Below are positions 7,920-16,575 of a stretch of DNA of 64,000 nucleotides, one piece after another. Where the stretch lies: assembly GCA_028821605.1 (NCBI GenBank), contig JAPPFM010000056.1, positions 209,346 through 273,345 on the forward strand. The letters are read 5' to 3'. Source of the stretch: Candidatus Poribacteria bacterium. GTDB taxonomy: Bacteria > Poribacteria > WGA-4E > WGA-3G. Numbering within the stretch: position 1 is the stretch's first letter; each line of letters opens with the position of its first letter. The notes below the pieces were generated by a model. It was not told the origin of the DNA. It searched no databases and saw nothing but the letters and a program-made list of their open reading frames with translations. The position numbers were made by a program, and so were the translations under genes.

Positions 7920-9302
7920 ATGGAAACCATTGATCTCAAACAACGTATCCTGCAAGGCGAAAATACCACGACCGAATTCAAAGAGAACTTCGATCAGGAA
8001 GTGATTGAGACCGCCGCTGCATTTGCCAATACCGATGGCGGCACGATTCTCATTGGTGTATCCGATAAGCGAGAAATTAGAGGTATCACCATCGGGAAAG
8101 AGACGCTAAGAAACTGGTCAAACCAAATCCTTCAAGCGACTGAGCCGCGCGTAGTTATAGAAATTAAATCAGCCGCGGTAGAAGAGAAATCGGTGCTGTT
8201 GATACATATCGCGGAATCCTCTATAAAACCCGTTGCTGTTAGGGGAAGATGTTATAGAAGGGTTGGAAATAGCAACCGCGTCATGTCTCCACAAGAGATT
8301 GCCCAAATGCACCTTAACACCACTGGACAAACTTGGGACCAACTCATAGTTACACGTGCTGAAATTGATGATATAGATGAGAAAAAAGTTGAATGGTATC
8401 TGACCCGTCGAGAAACAATCCGGAATGTGTCTAAACCGCAAGATATGAGTATGGAAGCGTTTTTGAAGAACATTAATGGTATCAACGATGATGGAACACC
8501 AACCCACGCGGGACTTCTTTTTTTCAGTAAGCACCCCCAACGAAGATTCTTCCATAATGCCCAATTACGGGTTGTCAGATTCAAAGGAACATCCGTTATC
8601 CATCCGGTCATTGATCGGCTTGATTGCGGCGAGACACTCTGGGAAAACGTCGATACCGCCGAAGAATTTATAAGAAGAAACATCCGCCTTCTCAGTTTTC
8701 GGACCTCAAGGAGTTTCCAACGAGACGATAAATTTGAATACCCGATTAATGCACTACGGGAGGCGATTATCAACGCCTTGATTCACCGCAGTTATCAAGA
8801 GACTGCTGATGTCAGGGTCTTCATATTTGATAATCGCGTTGAGGTTATCAATCCTGGCACTTTTCCAGAAGGCGTTAGCCCAGATGAACCGACTCACAAA
8901 CCGGTAAACCCTACTTTAAGTCAATTCATGTTTGATGTTGGTTTCATTGAACGGTACGGTGCCGGTATCAGGATGATGCAAAGATTATGCAAGGAGTGGG
9001 GAAACAAGGTACCTCGCTATAATTTTCATCCACTTGAAACCAAAATCATCTTTGATTCCCCGATCCAAGAGAGCACTTTTGTAGAGATTGATGATATTTC
9101 GGAACAATTGAACGAGCGTCAAAAGAACGCTTTTTCCTATGTGCAAAGACACGGACAAATTGCGACAAAGGAATATGTAGCGATCAACAATATCTCGCGC
9201 AAGATTGCCTATCAGGAACTAAAGGATATGACAGATAAAGGGTTATTGTCCATGGCAGGAAAAGGTAGAGGAAGCCGATACGTCCGAAAAGTAAGCGATT
9301 AG
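7920..9302 (+). CDS. AlbA_2 / ATP-binding transcriptional regulator (COG2865-type)
   Basis: A protein of 460 residues from ATG 7920. The N-terminal 120 residues are an AlbA_2 domain (ENTTTEFKENFDQ, then AFANTDGGTILIGVSD), followed by a linker and a HATPase_c_4-like segment (ALREAIINALIHRSY at about 280 and GFIERYGAGIRMMQRL at about 350), and a C-terminal winged helix (ATKEYVAINNISRKIAYQEL). This is the usual layout of COG2865 regulators, found across bacteria and often beside mobile or defence genes. An in-frame upstream codon at 7881 would overlap the 68-residue gene; ATG 7920 matches the family start. The last four codons (VSD plus stop) are the first unit of a 12-bp tandem repeat. Confidence 0.8.
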   Translation: METIDLKQRILQGENTTTEFKENFDQEVIETAAAFANTDGGTILIGVSDKREIRGITIGKETLRNWSNQILQATEPRVVIEIKSAAVEEKSVLLIHIAESSIKPVAVRGRCYRRVGNSNRVMSPQEIAQMHLNTTGQTWDQLIVTRAEIDDIDEKKVEWYLTRRETIRNVSKPQDMSMEAFLKNINGINDDGTPTHAGLLFFSKHPQRRFFHNAQLRVVRFKGTSVIHPVIDRLDCGETLWENVDTAEEFIRRNIRLLSFRTSRSFQRDDKFEYPINALREAIINALIHRSYQETADVRVFIFDNRVEVINPGTFPEGVSPDEPTHKPVNPTLSQFMFDVGFIERYGAGIRMMQRLCKEWGNKVPRYNFHPLETKIIFDSPIQESTFVEIDDISEQLNERQKNAFSYVQRHGQIATKEYVAINNISRKIAYQELKDMTDKGLLSMAGKGRGSRYVRKVSD

Positions 9303-9338
9303 GTAAGCGATTAGGTAAGCGATTAGGTGAACGATTAA
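9291..9338 (+). repeat. Four 12-bp tandem units, each ending in an in-frame stop
   Basis: The unit GTAAGCGATTAG occurs three times (9291-9326), followed by a variant GTGAACGATTAA (9327-9338). All units are in the frame of the AlbA_2 gene, reading Val-Ser-Asp-stop three times, then Val-Asn-Asp-stop. The first unit supplies the real stop codon. Confidence 0.9.
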
Positions 9339-9357
9339 CGCAAGGAGCAGCACCCAC

Positions 9358-10677
9358 ATGTCAAGGGGAAAAGGCGAAGGTATCACCAAGATAGCAGTCA
9401 AGGGTTTCAAGTCGATAGTAGAAGAATGTGAGATTGACATCCGTCCGTTGACAATCCTTGCTGGTGCGAACAGTTCCGGGAAATCCAGTATCATGCAACC
9501 ACTCCTAATGCTAAAGCAGACGCTGGAGGCACCTTATGATCCGGGGGCACTGTTGATTGATGGCCCAAACGTTCAGTTTACTAAAGCATCACAATTTTTG
9601 TCCACGTTGGTCGGGGAGAAGGGGGCAGACCGTTTTCACATTCGGATCAGCACGAGTATATCTAATTTTTCTCACTCAGTGGAGATAATTTTCGGAAAGG
9701 GATTGAGCGGGATTGAAATTGTTGAAATGACAAGCAAAGGAAAATCAGATGATGACCCACCGGTGTTTCCTGAACATCTTACTTTGTATCCTGAGATGTC
9801 TCTTGAAGAAATCAAGGCACTGACGGATCAATATACAATTTTTAGAATTGCGGGTGTTAATGGGGTGAAGCGTTCACGCTGTTTTTTGCGTTTGGTATCT
9901 CAAGGTGGTTCTAAGTCTTTAAACCTCGACACTACTGTTAAACTCATCAGTGACCCTGAATCCGATATTCTCGAAACCATTTACCTCCCTGGATTACGCG
10001 ATGGTCCAGAACGCATTGACAATTTGACTAGCACCGGGACGTTATATCCTGGTGGATTTGAAAATTACGTTGCGAGTCTCATTCATGAATGGCAGGAGAC
10101 GAAAGATAAACGCTTGAAGATGGTAACTGATGCGCTCTATACGCTTGAATTAACAGGAAAAGTCGGTGCCCAAAAAGTTGGCGATGTTGGTATTGAAGTT
10201 CAAGTTGGTCGTCTCCCACGCGGCAACACCGACGAGACGGATATGGTCAACATCACCGATGTAGGACTCGGTGTGTCTCAAGTTTTACCCGTTTTAGTCG
10301 CCGTGATTGTTGCGGAACCCGGGCAGCTCGTCTATATCGAACAGCCCGAGCTGCATCTCCACCCTCGCGCCCAAATTGCATTAGCGCGAGTGCTGGCAGA
10401 TGCTGCGAAACGTGGGGTCCGCGTCGTTGCCGAAACGCACAGTTCGCTGCTGCTTTTGGCGGTTCAAACGCTTGTTGCTGAAGGAGACCTTCCGCCGGAA
10501 TTAGTCAAACTGCACTGGTTCACACGCCGAGAAGATGGGGTAACTGAAGTTAACAGTGCCGATCTGGATGAGGCGGGAGCTTATGGAGAGTGGCCAGAAG
10601 ATTTTGATGATGTAGACCTCAAAGCACAAAGTCGTTACATAAAAGCAGCGCAGTCGCGTTTTGTTGAAGGGACATAG
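9358..10677 (+). CDS. AAA/ABC-type ATPase, DUF3696-like (OLD/RecF-like fold)
   Basis: A protein of 439 residues. The Walker A motif is GANSSGKSS (about 36-44, counting from ATG 9358), the signature and Walker B region is LVYIEQPELHLHPRAQIALA (about 323-342), and the H-loop is ETHSS (about 361-365). The C-terminal part (WFTRREDG...YGEWPEDF) is like DUF3696. No TOPRIM domain follows, unlike OLD nucleases. The start has AAGGAG 11 bases upstream. The next gene begins one base after the stop, so the two are translated together. Such ATPases pair with nucleases in several antiphage systems (Septu, PARIS, Gabija), which suggests a sensor role here. Confidence 0.8.
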   Translation: MSRGKGEGITKIAVKGFKSIVEECEIDIRPLTILAGANSSGKSSIMQPLLMLKQTLEAPYDPGALLIDGPNVQFTKASQFLSTLVGEKGADRFHIRISTSISNFSHSVEIIFGKGLSGIEIVEMTSKGKSDDDPPVFPEHLTLYPEMSLEEIKALTDQYTIFRIAGVNGVKRSRCFLRLVSQGGSKSLNLDTTVKLISDPESDILETIYLPGLRDGPERIDNLTSTGTLYPGGFENYVASLIHEWQETKDKRLKMVTDALYTLELTGKVGAQKVGDVGIEVQVGRLPRGNTDETDMVNITDVGLGVSQVLPVLVAVIVAEPGQLVYIEQPELHLHPRAQIALARVLADAAKRGVRVVAETHSSLLLLAVQTLVAEGDLPPELVKLHWFTRREDGVTEVNSADLDEAGAYGEWPEDFDDVDLKAQSRYIKAAQSRFVEGT

Positions 10678-10678
10678 T

Positions 10679-11215
10679 ATGCGCTCAAGGAATTTGAAGC
10701 GACTCGTTGTGAACGCCTCGGTTGCCCGGGCCGCCGGTGGCAAAGGAGCAACTGCGTCCGTATCAATCAACTGCACTGAATTTCTTGAAACCTTTCGAGA
10801 TGAATGTCCGCATCATATTGTGATGACATCTGAGTTATCCGAGGAGTGGAACGCACATCAATCGAATTTTGCGGCCAGATGGTTGAAATCAATGATTGCC
10901 AGAAAAAGGTTTGATTACATCACGCCTCCCCAAGATACAGCGTTGTCCAACAAAATCGACACAACAACAACCAGAGAAAGAGATATTGAAGCACTACGTA
11001 AAGATTTTCACCTGCTACAAGCAGCACTCGCAACCGATCAGACAATTATTTCGCTTGACGAAACCATCCGGCAGCTTTTTAAGCAAGCATCTCAGCAGGT
11101 TAGCGAAATCCGAGATATTATCTGGGTAAATCCAAATAGGACAACAGCAGAACAACCCATCACTTGGCTCCAAAACGGCGCGCCACCTGAACCCCATCGT
11201 CAACTTTCCGCTTAA
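10679..11215 (+). CDS. PIN-like nuclease partner of the DUF3696-like ATPase
   Basis: A protein of 178 residues from ATG 10679, with AAGGGA upstream inside the end of the ATPase gene; an earlier start at 10661 would overlap the ATPase. The opening LVVNASVARAAG looks like the first strand of a PIN domain, with N12 where Asp is usual. EEWNAHQSNFAARWL (about 57-71) and ALATDQTIISLDE (about 117-129) match the middle and the second acidic end of the fold. It should be an endoribonuclease-like or degenerate subunit. The one-base gap to the ATPase gene marks a two-gene module at the end of the island. Fold assignment is by eye and moderately sure. Confidence 0.6.
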   Translation: MRSRNLKRLVVNASVARAAGGKGATASVSINCTEFLETFRDECPHHIVMTSELSEEWNAHQSNFAARWLKSMIARKRFDYITPPQDTALSNKIDTTTTRERDIEALRKDFHLLQAALATDQTIISLDETIRQLFKQASQQVSEIRDIIWVNPNRTTAEQPITWLQNGAPPEPHRQLSA

Positions 11216-11313
11216 TCCCGTATCTTCAGTAATGATGTAAAGAATAAGTTGACAGTCACAGAAAATCTATAATCCTGTCCATCTTAAAATTCTGTAAATC
11301 CTGCTTCAGACAA
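11216..11313. other. Intergenic stretch with short degenerate repeats
   Basis: This gap between convergent genes holds imperfect repeats of the type TAATCCTGTCCATCTTAAAAT / TGTAAATCCTGCTTCAGA in shorter form at about 11268-11312. No ORF or clear terminator hairpin is seen. Confidence 0.35.
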
Positions 11314-12186
11314 TCACCCCCGCCAACCTACATCAATGCTCGTATATCCGTGTGTGTATTGGTGCAAATGTGGTGGTAAGTCCGCTAAAAACTGTTTACC
11401 GTCCTCTGGAATCTCCCACGGGATGTCAATGGAATGGTCACGCCGCCGGAAACCGATGGCGCACGACAACCGAATTTCATCAATCTGGTTCGGGAACGCA
11501 CCGTGATATGTGCGATGTGCGAACACAATCATATCCCCCGGATTCGTGAAGAGCGGCACTAACCCCGGAATATCGAATCCTATGTATGCCTTCTCCTCTT
11601 CACCCTCCTTATAGAAGGAACGTTTATCTGCTGTCAGGTTAAAGCCTTCAGGTCCCTCCCAACCTTCCACATGAGAATTCTCAATCACGCACAAACCACC
11701 GTGCTCCGGGCGCGAGCCGGTCAAATAGAACCATTTGCCTGAGGGCCACAGTCCTCGGTTCAGCACATCCCCCGAATTTTTCGGCGCGTCCGTCGAAAAT
11801 CCGCACCAGTCGGTATGCCATGCGACAGGTTGTGAGCCTGGCATCCGAATAATAGCAGCAGATCGATGGACAGTCATCTCCTCCGTACCAATCAGATGGC
11901 GGTGAATCTTCATAAAGGGTTCATACTCTAAGAGTTGCCACGCCCCCGCTCCGGATTCAACCCAAGCGTGTCGGGTGCTACTTTGCCCGTGCTCTAACTC
12001 TCTGTTCGGATCCGTGCCATCAAAGACCGCCTGTTTTAAACCCTCAACCAATTCAGGCGGCAGGACATCTTTAACAATCGCAAAGCCGTGTGCCTCTACG
12101 CATTCGGACACCTGAGAAAGTTGATCCACCTCAAACTCGTAAGTATAACCAAGTTCCGGTTTCTGAATCTCTAAATATTCTTCCAT
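11314..12186 (-). CDS. Phytanoyl-CoA dioxygenase family protein
   Basis: A 290-residue Fe(II)/2-oxoglutarate oxygenase of the PhyH family. The iron-binding His/Asp pair is in VAWHTDWCGF, the distal His in FAHRTYHGAFPN, and the 2-oxoglutarate-binding Arg in RLSCAIGFRRRD. It probably hydroxylates a small organic substrate that cannot be named. ATG 12186 is chosen because GAGGTG stands seven bases before it; an upstream GTG at 12195 is less likely. It is divergent from the dprA-like gene and has its own promoter. Four PhyH-like proteins in this window differ widely, so the family is expanded here. Confidence 0.82.
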   Translation of the reverse strand: MEEYLEIQKPELGYTYEFEVDQLSQVSECVEAHGFAIVKDVLPPELVEGLKQAVFDGTDPNRELEHGQSSTRHAWVESGAGAWQLLEYEPFMKIHRHLIGTEEMTVHRSAAIIRMPGSQPVAWHTDWCGFSTDAPKNSGDVLNRGLWPSGKWFYLTGSRPEHGGLCVIENSHVEGWEGPEGFNLTADKRSFYKEGEEEKAYIGFDIPGLVPLFTNPGDMIVFAHRTYHGAFPNQIDEIRLSCAIGFRRRDHSIDIPWEIPEDGKQFLADLPPHLHQYTHGYTSIDVGWRG

Positions 12187-12246
12187 GCGTAACACCTCAG
12201 ATATTTTGTTAGATTTAAGCGCGTATCGTAAAAACTGAGTTTCACC

Positions 12247-12275
12247 ATATTAGCAGACATTCACTGCCGCGTCAA
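12247..12275 (-). promoter_or_regulatory. Promoter of the phytanoyl dioxygenase gene
   Basis: On the minus strand TTGACG (12275-12270) and TAATAT (12252-12247) are separated by 17 bp, and TGC precedes the -10. Confidence 0.6.
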
Positions 12276-12307
12276 TCGCAATTTTTTCGACGCAATGCGC
12301 TATACAC

Positions 12308-12336
12308 TTGCACTAATTGCTAACTTTTGCTAAAAT
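12308..12336 (+). promoter_or_regulatory. Promoter of the dprA-like operon
   Basis: TTGCAC (12308-12313) and TAAAAT (12331-12336) are separated by 17 bp with TGC before the -10. It faces away from the phytanoyl dioxygenase promoter 33 bp away. Confidence 0.55.
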
Positions 12337-12414
12337 AATCCTGCTACTTCACAAGGTAGAGGTAGCATTTACACGCTAACAGCGACACTATTAAATATCC
12401 CATAGGAACTGGAA

Positions 12415-13071
12415 GTGACACAGTCAATCCAACACATCACACAGACGGATACTAATTACCCGAAAAGGTTAAAGGACTACCTAAAAACAGACACCCCAGA
12501 AACGATCTGGATACGCGGGAACATCAACTTGTTACCGGGGCGAAATACTAATTTAAACGGAGATCTCTGGGCACTCTTCTGCTCCAGCAAATGTCCAGGG
12601 GAGATCATCCTAAAAGCACACGACTTGGCTCAGAAATTCAAGGAGACAGACACCCCAACCATCGGTGGCTATCACTCCCCGATTGAAAAGGAATGTCTAC
12701 GCGTCTTACTGCGTGGTGCACAACCGATTCTTCTATGTCCAGCACGGAGCATCGAAAAAATGCGCCCACAACAGGCATGGAAAGACGCATTAGCAGAAGA
12801 ACGACTCTTAATCTTATCTATCTTTGAGAATCGCCACCAATCGACCGTTGCATTGGCGAACCAACGCAACGCCTTCGTTGCAGCACTTGCGGACAAAATC
12901 TGTATCGCACATGCCGCAGAGGACAGCAAAATCTTGGAATTTGCACAGATGGTAGTGTCGTGGGGCAAACCTGTTTTTACATTTGACACACCAGCAAATA
13001 AACCGCTTTTTGAGCTTGGCGTACAGTCCATGGAGCGTGGGTGGACACACGGATCCGCGCACAAAAAATAG
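12415..13071 (+). CDS. Short DprA/Smf-like Rossmann-fold protein
   Basis: A 218-residue protein starting with GTG and with AGGA upstream. From about residue 50 it follows the DprA pattern: a first strand (LWALFCSSKCPG), a Gly-rich turn (TIGGYHSPIEKECLR), a further strand (AQPILLCPAR), then LILSIFEN and LANQRNAFVAALADK, which match the llSE...RNRiIagL region, and finally WGKPVFTFDTP. It lacks the N-terminal SAM and C-terminal winged-helix domains of competence DprA and is about 100 residues shorter. It may handle DNA or a nucleotide. It is the first gene of a three-gene + strand run (18- and 21-bp gaps). Confidence 0.6.
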   Translation: MTQSIQHITQTDTNYPKRLKDYLKTDTPETIWIRGNINLLPGRNTNLNGDLWALFCSSKCPGEIILKAHDLAQKFKETDTPTIGGYHSPIEKECLRVLLRGAQPILLCPARSIEKMRPQQAWKDALAEERLLILSIFENRHQSTVALANQRNAFVAALADKICIAHAAEDSKILEFAQMVVSWGKPVFTFDTPANKPLFELGVQSMERGWTHGSAHKK

Positions 13072-13089
13072 AAGCATCGGAGGATTTAC

Positions 13090-14301
13090 ATGATACACAA
13101 GCGGAACCCAATAGCACTCAAATGCTGTGTGGTTTCAGGGATTCTGGCATCATTTTTCTTGATGGTTGTTTTCTTTTCAGGCTGCCAACGAATTCAACAA
13201 TTTATTGCCCCAACGGATTTAGAAACACCAGACAACAAGGTTACTGTCAAGATCGGTTTTTTATATAGCCCACCCGACCCGGGAACGACTCGAAACGGAG
13301 CGGAACTGGCTGTCGCACTCGCGAACGAAGCTGGCGGAATTAATGGGCTACCAATAGAACTCCTCATTCGGGATGATAAAAGAGATCCAGCACTCAGCGT
13401 CCAATATGCAAAGGAACTAATTGATGCTGGTGTATCCGCAATCGTGGGACCGGACTATTCTGTTCTGGCAATGGACGTAGGGAAGATTGCCCAAGAACAC
13501 GGAATTCCTATGGTGACAACCTATCCGACAAACCCGAAGGTTCCTGAAAGTGGGAATTTTTCGTTTATGGGAGCGTTCACCGATCCATATCAAGCCGATG
13601 TGATGGCGGATTTTGCTGTTGGGGAATTAGTCGCGGAGACAGCCGCGGTGCTTACAGAAACGGGTAGTGCTTACTCGGAAGGGTTGACGGATGTTTTCAT
13701 CGAAGAATTCACTGCTCAGGGTGGGACAATTGAAGTTGATCTATTTTACGAGGCAGGTACCACAGATTTTACCGAGCAATTGATGGCAATTGCAGCAGTG
13801 GAACCCGCTATCGATGTTGTCTTTCTACCCGGCTTGGGCCCCGAATTCTTGTTAGCTGTGAAACAGACGAGAGCTGCCGACCTCAATATTCCTGCAACTT
13901 TCCTCGGAGGCGATGGATGGGATAGACCCGATCTCGTTGAAATTGCTGGGATGGCAGCCGAAGGCAGCTTCTTTGCGAACCACTTTTCAGCCGGAGGTAC
14001 CCCAGAACAGTTAGGAAAAGAGGCGAGTCAATTTATTGCGGACTATACCTCACGGTTTGGCATTGCACCTGACGGACCCGCATCGCTCGGCTATGATGCA
14101 GCGAATATTATCATTGAGGCGATGAGACGCGCACCTAATCTGACCCCCGCGGCAATTCGAGACCAAATTCAGGCGACTCAGAACTACAAAGGAGCCACAG
14201 TTCTGTCGCATTTTGATGAAAATCGGCATGCAATCAAAAGTACTGTCATCAACACCGTCAAAGATGGAAAGATACAACTTCACACAGCGATCACACCCTA
14301 A
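13090..14301 (+). CDS. Periplasmic binding lipoprotein of the branched-chain amino acid type
   Basis: A 403-residue lipoprotein. The signal peptide ends in the lipobox F-S-G-C32. The mature part is a type I periplasmic binding fold (Peripla_BP_6/LivJ-like): IGFLYSPPDPGTTRNGAELA, then NEAGGINGLPIELLIRDDK, VSAIVGPDYSVLA and VFLPGLGPEFLL. The ligand may be an amino acid or similar small acid. GGAGGA is 8 bases upstream of the start. No permease or ATPase gene is nearby, so it is an orphan binding protein or acts as a sensor. It lies between the DprA-like and a phytanoyl dioxygenase gene, probably in the same transcript. Confidence 0.85.
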   Translation: MIHKRNPIALKCCVVSGILASFFLMVVFFSGCQRIQQFIAPTDLETPDNKVTVKIGFLYSPPDPGTTRNGAELAVALANEAGGINGLPIELLIRDDKRDPALSVQYAKELIDAGVSAIVGPDYSVLAMDVGKIAQEHGIPMVTTYPTNPKVPESGNFSFMGAFTDPYQADVMADFAVGELVAETAAVLTETGSAYSEGLTDVFIEEFTAQGGTIEVDLFYEAGTTDFTEQLMAIAAVEPAIDVVFLPGLGPEFLLAVKQTRAADLNIPATFLGGDGWDRPDLVEIAGMAAEGSFFANHFSAGGTPEQLGKEASQFIADYTSRFGIAPDGPASLGYDAANIIIEAMRRAPNLTPAAIRDQIQATQNYKGATVLSHFDENRHAIKSTVINTVKDGKIQLHTAITP

Positions 14302-14322
14302 TTGTCATTTAGGAGGAAAATA

Positions 14323-15225
14323 ATGGCAGAAACTGTTTTTTTAGGAGACCATGAACTGACCTTTCCCGGCCCACATCTCGGTGTGCTTCGGGACTGTAAC
14401 GCTGTGCTTGATTCAGCAGAAGGTTTGCACAAACAGATCGCGGAAGATGGATATCTCCTCGTTCGCGGCTTAATTGATAAAGAAAAAGTTATCGCGGGGC
14501 GCCGTGCTATCCTTGAATATGCCGATGGAAACGGAAAAGATGACGTTTTCAAGTCCGGCACCGACATCATGGAGGCACTCGCTGGTGAAGGGAGTCCCGG
14601 ACGAACGATGGGCACGCCTGCCGTCACGCACCATCCAGATGTCCAGTCCGTTTTAGAAGGCGACGAGCTCTTCAAATTCTTCCGCCATTTCTTTGGGGGC
14701 GATACCCGAACCTTCGATTACAAATGGCTACGGTTCGTCCGCCCTGATGGCTGGTCGGGACCGCACTTCGATTTCGTCTATATGGGGAGAGGCTCGAAGC
14801 AGTTGCACACCTGTTGGATTCCGTTCGGCGATGTGCCTGCAACCATGGGGACACTGACTGTGCTTGTCGGATCGCACAACCTACCGAGCTTTGCACCGAT
14901 TCGGGATACCTATGGCAAAACGGATGTTGACAGAGACGGGACCCCTGGACATTTCGGAAACGTTCCGATGGAGATTAGTGAAAAATATGGCGGTGATTGG
15001 CAGACAGCCGATTTTGAGATGGGAGATGTCATCATTTTCACAATGCACACGATGCACACCTCTACCAAGAACCTCTCCGATAGATGGCGCGTCAGTTGTG
15101 ACATCCGTTTCCAACCCGCAGCGCATCCAATTGATGAGCGGTGGGTCGGCAAGAACCCGATCTCTCACACCGGAAGCCAAAAGATTTCGTTCGAGGAAGC
15201 AAAGCAACAGTGGGGTCTGGAGTAA
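14323..15225 (+). CDS. Phytanoyl-CoA dioxygenase family protein
   Basis: A protein of 300 residues, PhyH-like. The Fe ligands are visible in GPHFDFVYMG (HxD) and in MHTMHTSTKN (distal His), with an Arg in WRVSCDIRFQP for 2-oxoglutarate. ATG 14323 is chosen because AGGAGG lies eight bases upstream; an in-frame codon at 14302 overlaps the stop of the binding-protein gene. It is the last gene of the run that starts at 12415. The substrate is unknown. It is only distantly similar to the other three PhyH-like proteins in the window. Confidence 0.82.
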   Translation: MAETVFLGDHELTFPGPHLGVLRDCNAVLDSAEGLHKQIAEDGYLLVRGLIDKEKVIAGRRAILEYADGNGKDDVFKSGTDIMEALAGEGSPGRTMGTPAVTHHPDVQSVLEGDELFKFFRHFFGGDTRTFDYKWLRFVRPDGWSGPHFDFVYMGRGSKQLHTCWIPFGDVPATMGTLTVLVGSHNLPSFAPIRDTYGKTDVDRDGTPGHFGNVPMEISEKYGGDWQTADFEMGDVIIFTMHTMHTSTKNLSDRWRVSCDIRFQPAAHPIDERWVGKNPISHTGSQKISFEEAKQQWGLE

Positions 15226-15247
15226 TCCGCACACTTAAGGGCACGGT

Positions 15248-15304
15248 TTTTTCGCAATTTCTATCACTTTAGGTCGGATATGTATACTTTTTCGCAATTT
15301 CTAT
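15248..15304. repeat. 17-bp direct repeat in a TATAC-rich intergenic region
   Basis: TTTTTCGCAATTTCTAT is found at 15248-15264 and again at 15288-15304, exactly 40 bp apart. Between and after the copies lie several GTATAC/TATACAT motifs (15282-15345). The spacing equals about four helical turns, which would suit an operator, but no regulator is known. Confidence 0.6.
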
Positions 15305-15351
15305 ACATATTCAAGTATATATGTATAATTTGTATACATATCGATTGATCA

Positions 15352-16527
15352 TTAACCGAACAACGCTCGCCGAATTTGACGCACCGCCTGCCGAATCCGA
15401 TCTTCGTTTTCTACGAGCGCAATACGGATATAGCCCTCGCCATTGTGTCCGAACCCGGCACCTGGGGAGACACAGACCTCAGCCTCGTTCAGCAGCTTCA
15501 TTGAGAAGTCCAGGGAGTTCAAATGCCGCCACGCTTCGGGAATAGGTGCCCAAACAAACATAGAAGCCTGCGGTTTCGGTACCTTCCATCCAATCCGGTT
15601 TAGGCTGTCAACGAGTACATCGCGGCGTTTCTGATAAACAGAAGCGTTTTCCATCACCGTATCTTCTGGCGTGCGCAGCGCCATGATCGCAGCAACCTGA
15701 ATCGGTGCGAAAATCCCGTAATCGTAGTAGCCTTTAATCCGAGCGAGTGCCTCGATAATCTCCCGATTTCCAGCGGCAAACCCGCAGCGCCATCCCGCCA
15801 TATTGTAGGATTTAGACAGCGAGATAAATTCAACACCTACATCCTTCGCGCCCTTTGCTTGTAAAAGACTCGGTGCTTTGTAGCCGTCGAAAACGATATC
15901 GGCGTAAGCCAAATCGTGGATAACAACGATCTCTTGACGTTTCGCAAACGCAACGATCTCCTCAAAGAACCCAAGATCAACGACAGCCCCTGTCGGATTA
16001 TGTGGGAAACTTAAGATTAACACTTTCGGTCTCGGCCAAATATCACGCGTGATTTCGGTCAGTGAGGGGATAAAATCATTCTCTTCTGTCAAGGGTATGC
16101 TCACAACGCTTCCACCCGCAAGCACAATACTGTACATGTGGATTGGGAAGGTCGGATTCGGCACCATCGCCAAGTCTCCGTTATCAATCAAGGCTAGAGC
16201 AAGGTGTCCAAGTCCCTCTTTAGTGCCGATGACGGCAATGGTTTCTTCATTTGGGTCGATGTCAACCCCAAACCGGCGTTCATAATGCCAACTGACTTCC
16301 CGCCGCAGATTGTAGATGCCGCGCGAAGCGGAATAACGGTGATTCCGAAGTTCCTGTGCCGCTTCCGTTAGTTTATCAATAATTGGTTGTGGGGTCGCTT
16401 GATTCGGATTTCCCATTCCCAGATCAATAATATCTATCCCTTGCTGTCGACGTTCATGTGTTATCTGTTTGAGCTTACCGAACATGTATGGCGGAAGCCG
16501 ATTTAAGCGTTTTGAAAATATATTCAT
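15352..16527 (-). CDS. alaC: Class I/II aminotransferase, AlaC-like
   Basis: A PLP-dependent aminotransferase of 391 residues from ATG 16527 (a TTG at 16536 is the alternative). The PLP Lys lies in SLSKSYNMAGWRCGF, the substrate-binding Arg near the end in YIRIALVENEDRIR, and the FPHNPTG and DLAYADI motifs hold the cofactor. The opening (RLNRLPPYMFGKL) and length are those of the glutamate-pyruvate transaminase AlaC/YfdZ group. Its likely reaction is pyruvate plus glutamate to alanine plus 2-oxoglutarate; a diaminopimelate or other specificity cannot be excluded. It is the last gene of the minus-strand run that starts at 19477. Confidence 0.75.
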   Translation of the reverse strand: MNIFSKRLNRLPPYMFGKLKQITHERRQQGIDIIDLGMGNPNQATPQPIIDKLTEAAQELRNHRYSASRGIYNLRREVSWHYERRFGVDIDPNEETIAVIGTKEGLGHLALALIDNGDLAMVPNPTFPIHMYSIVLAGGSVVSIPLTEENDFIPSLTEITRDIWPRPKVLILSFPHNPTGAVVDLGFFEEIVAFAKRQEIVVIHDLAYADIVFDGYKAPSLLQAKGAKDVGVEFISLSKSYNMAGWRCGFAAGNREIIEALARIKGYYDYGIFAPIQVAAIMALRTPEDTVMENASVYQKRRDVLVDSLNRIGWKVPKPQASMFVWAPIPEAWRHLNSLDFSMKLLNEAEVCVSPGAGFGHNGEGYIRIALVENEDRIRQAVRQIRRALFG

Positions 16528-16575
16528 TTTTTCCAAAGTCCTAATTTTTTAGATTTGTGCTACCGAATTTATTTC

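Noticed and set aside
13090-14301. Part of a complete amino-acid ABC transporter
   Set aside because: No permease or ATPase gene lies on either side; only the binding protein is present.
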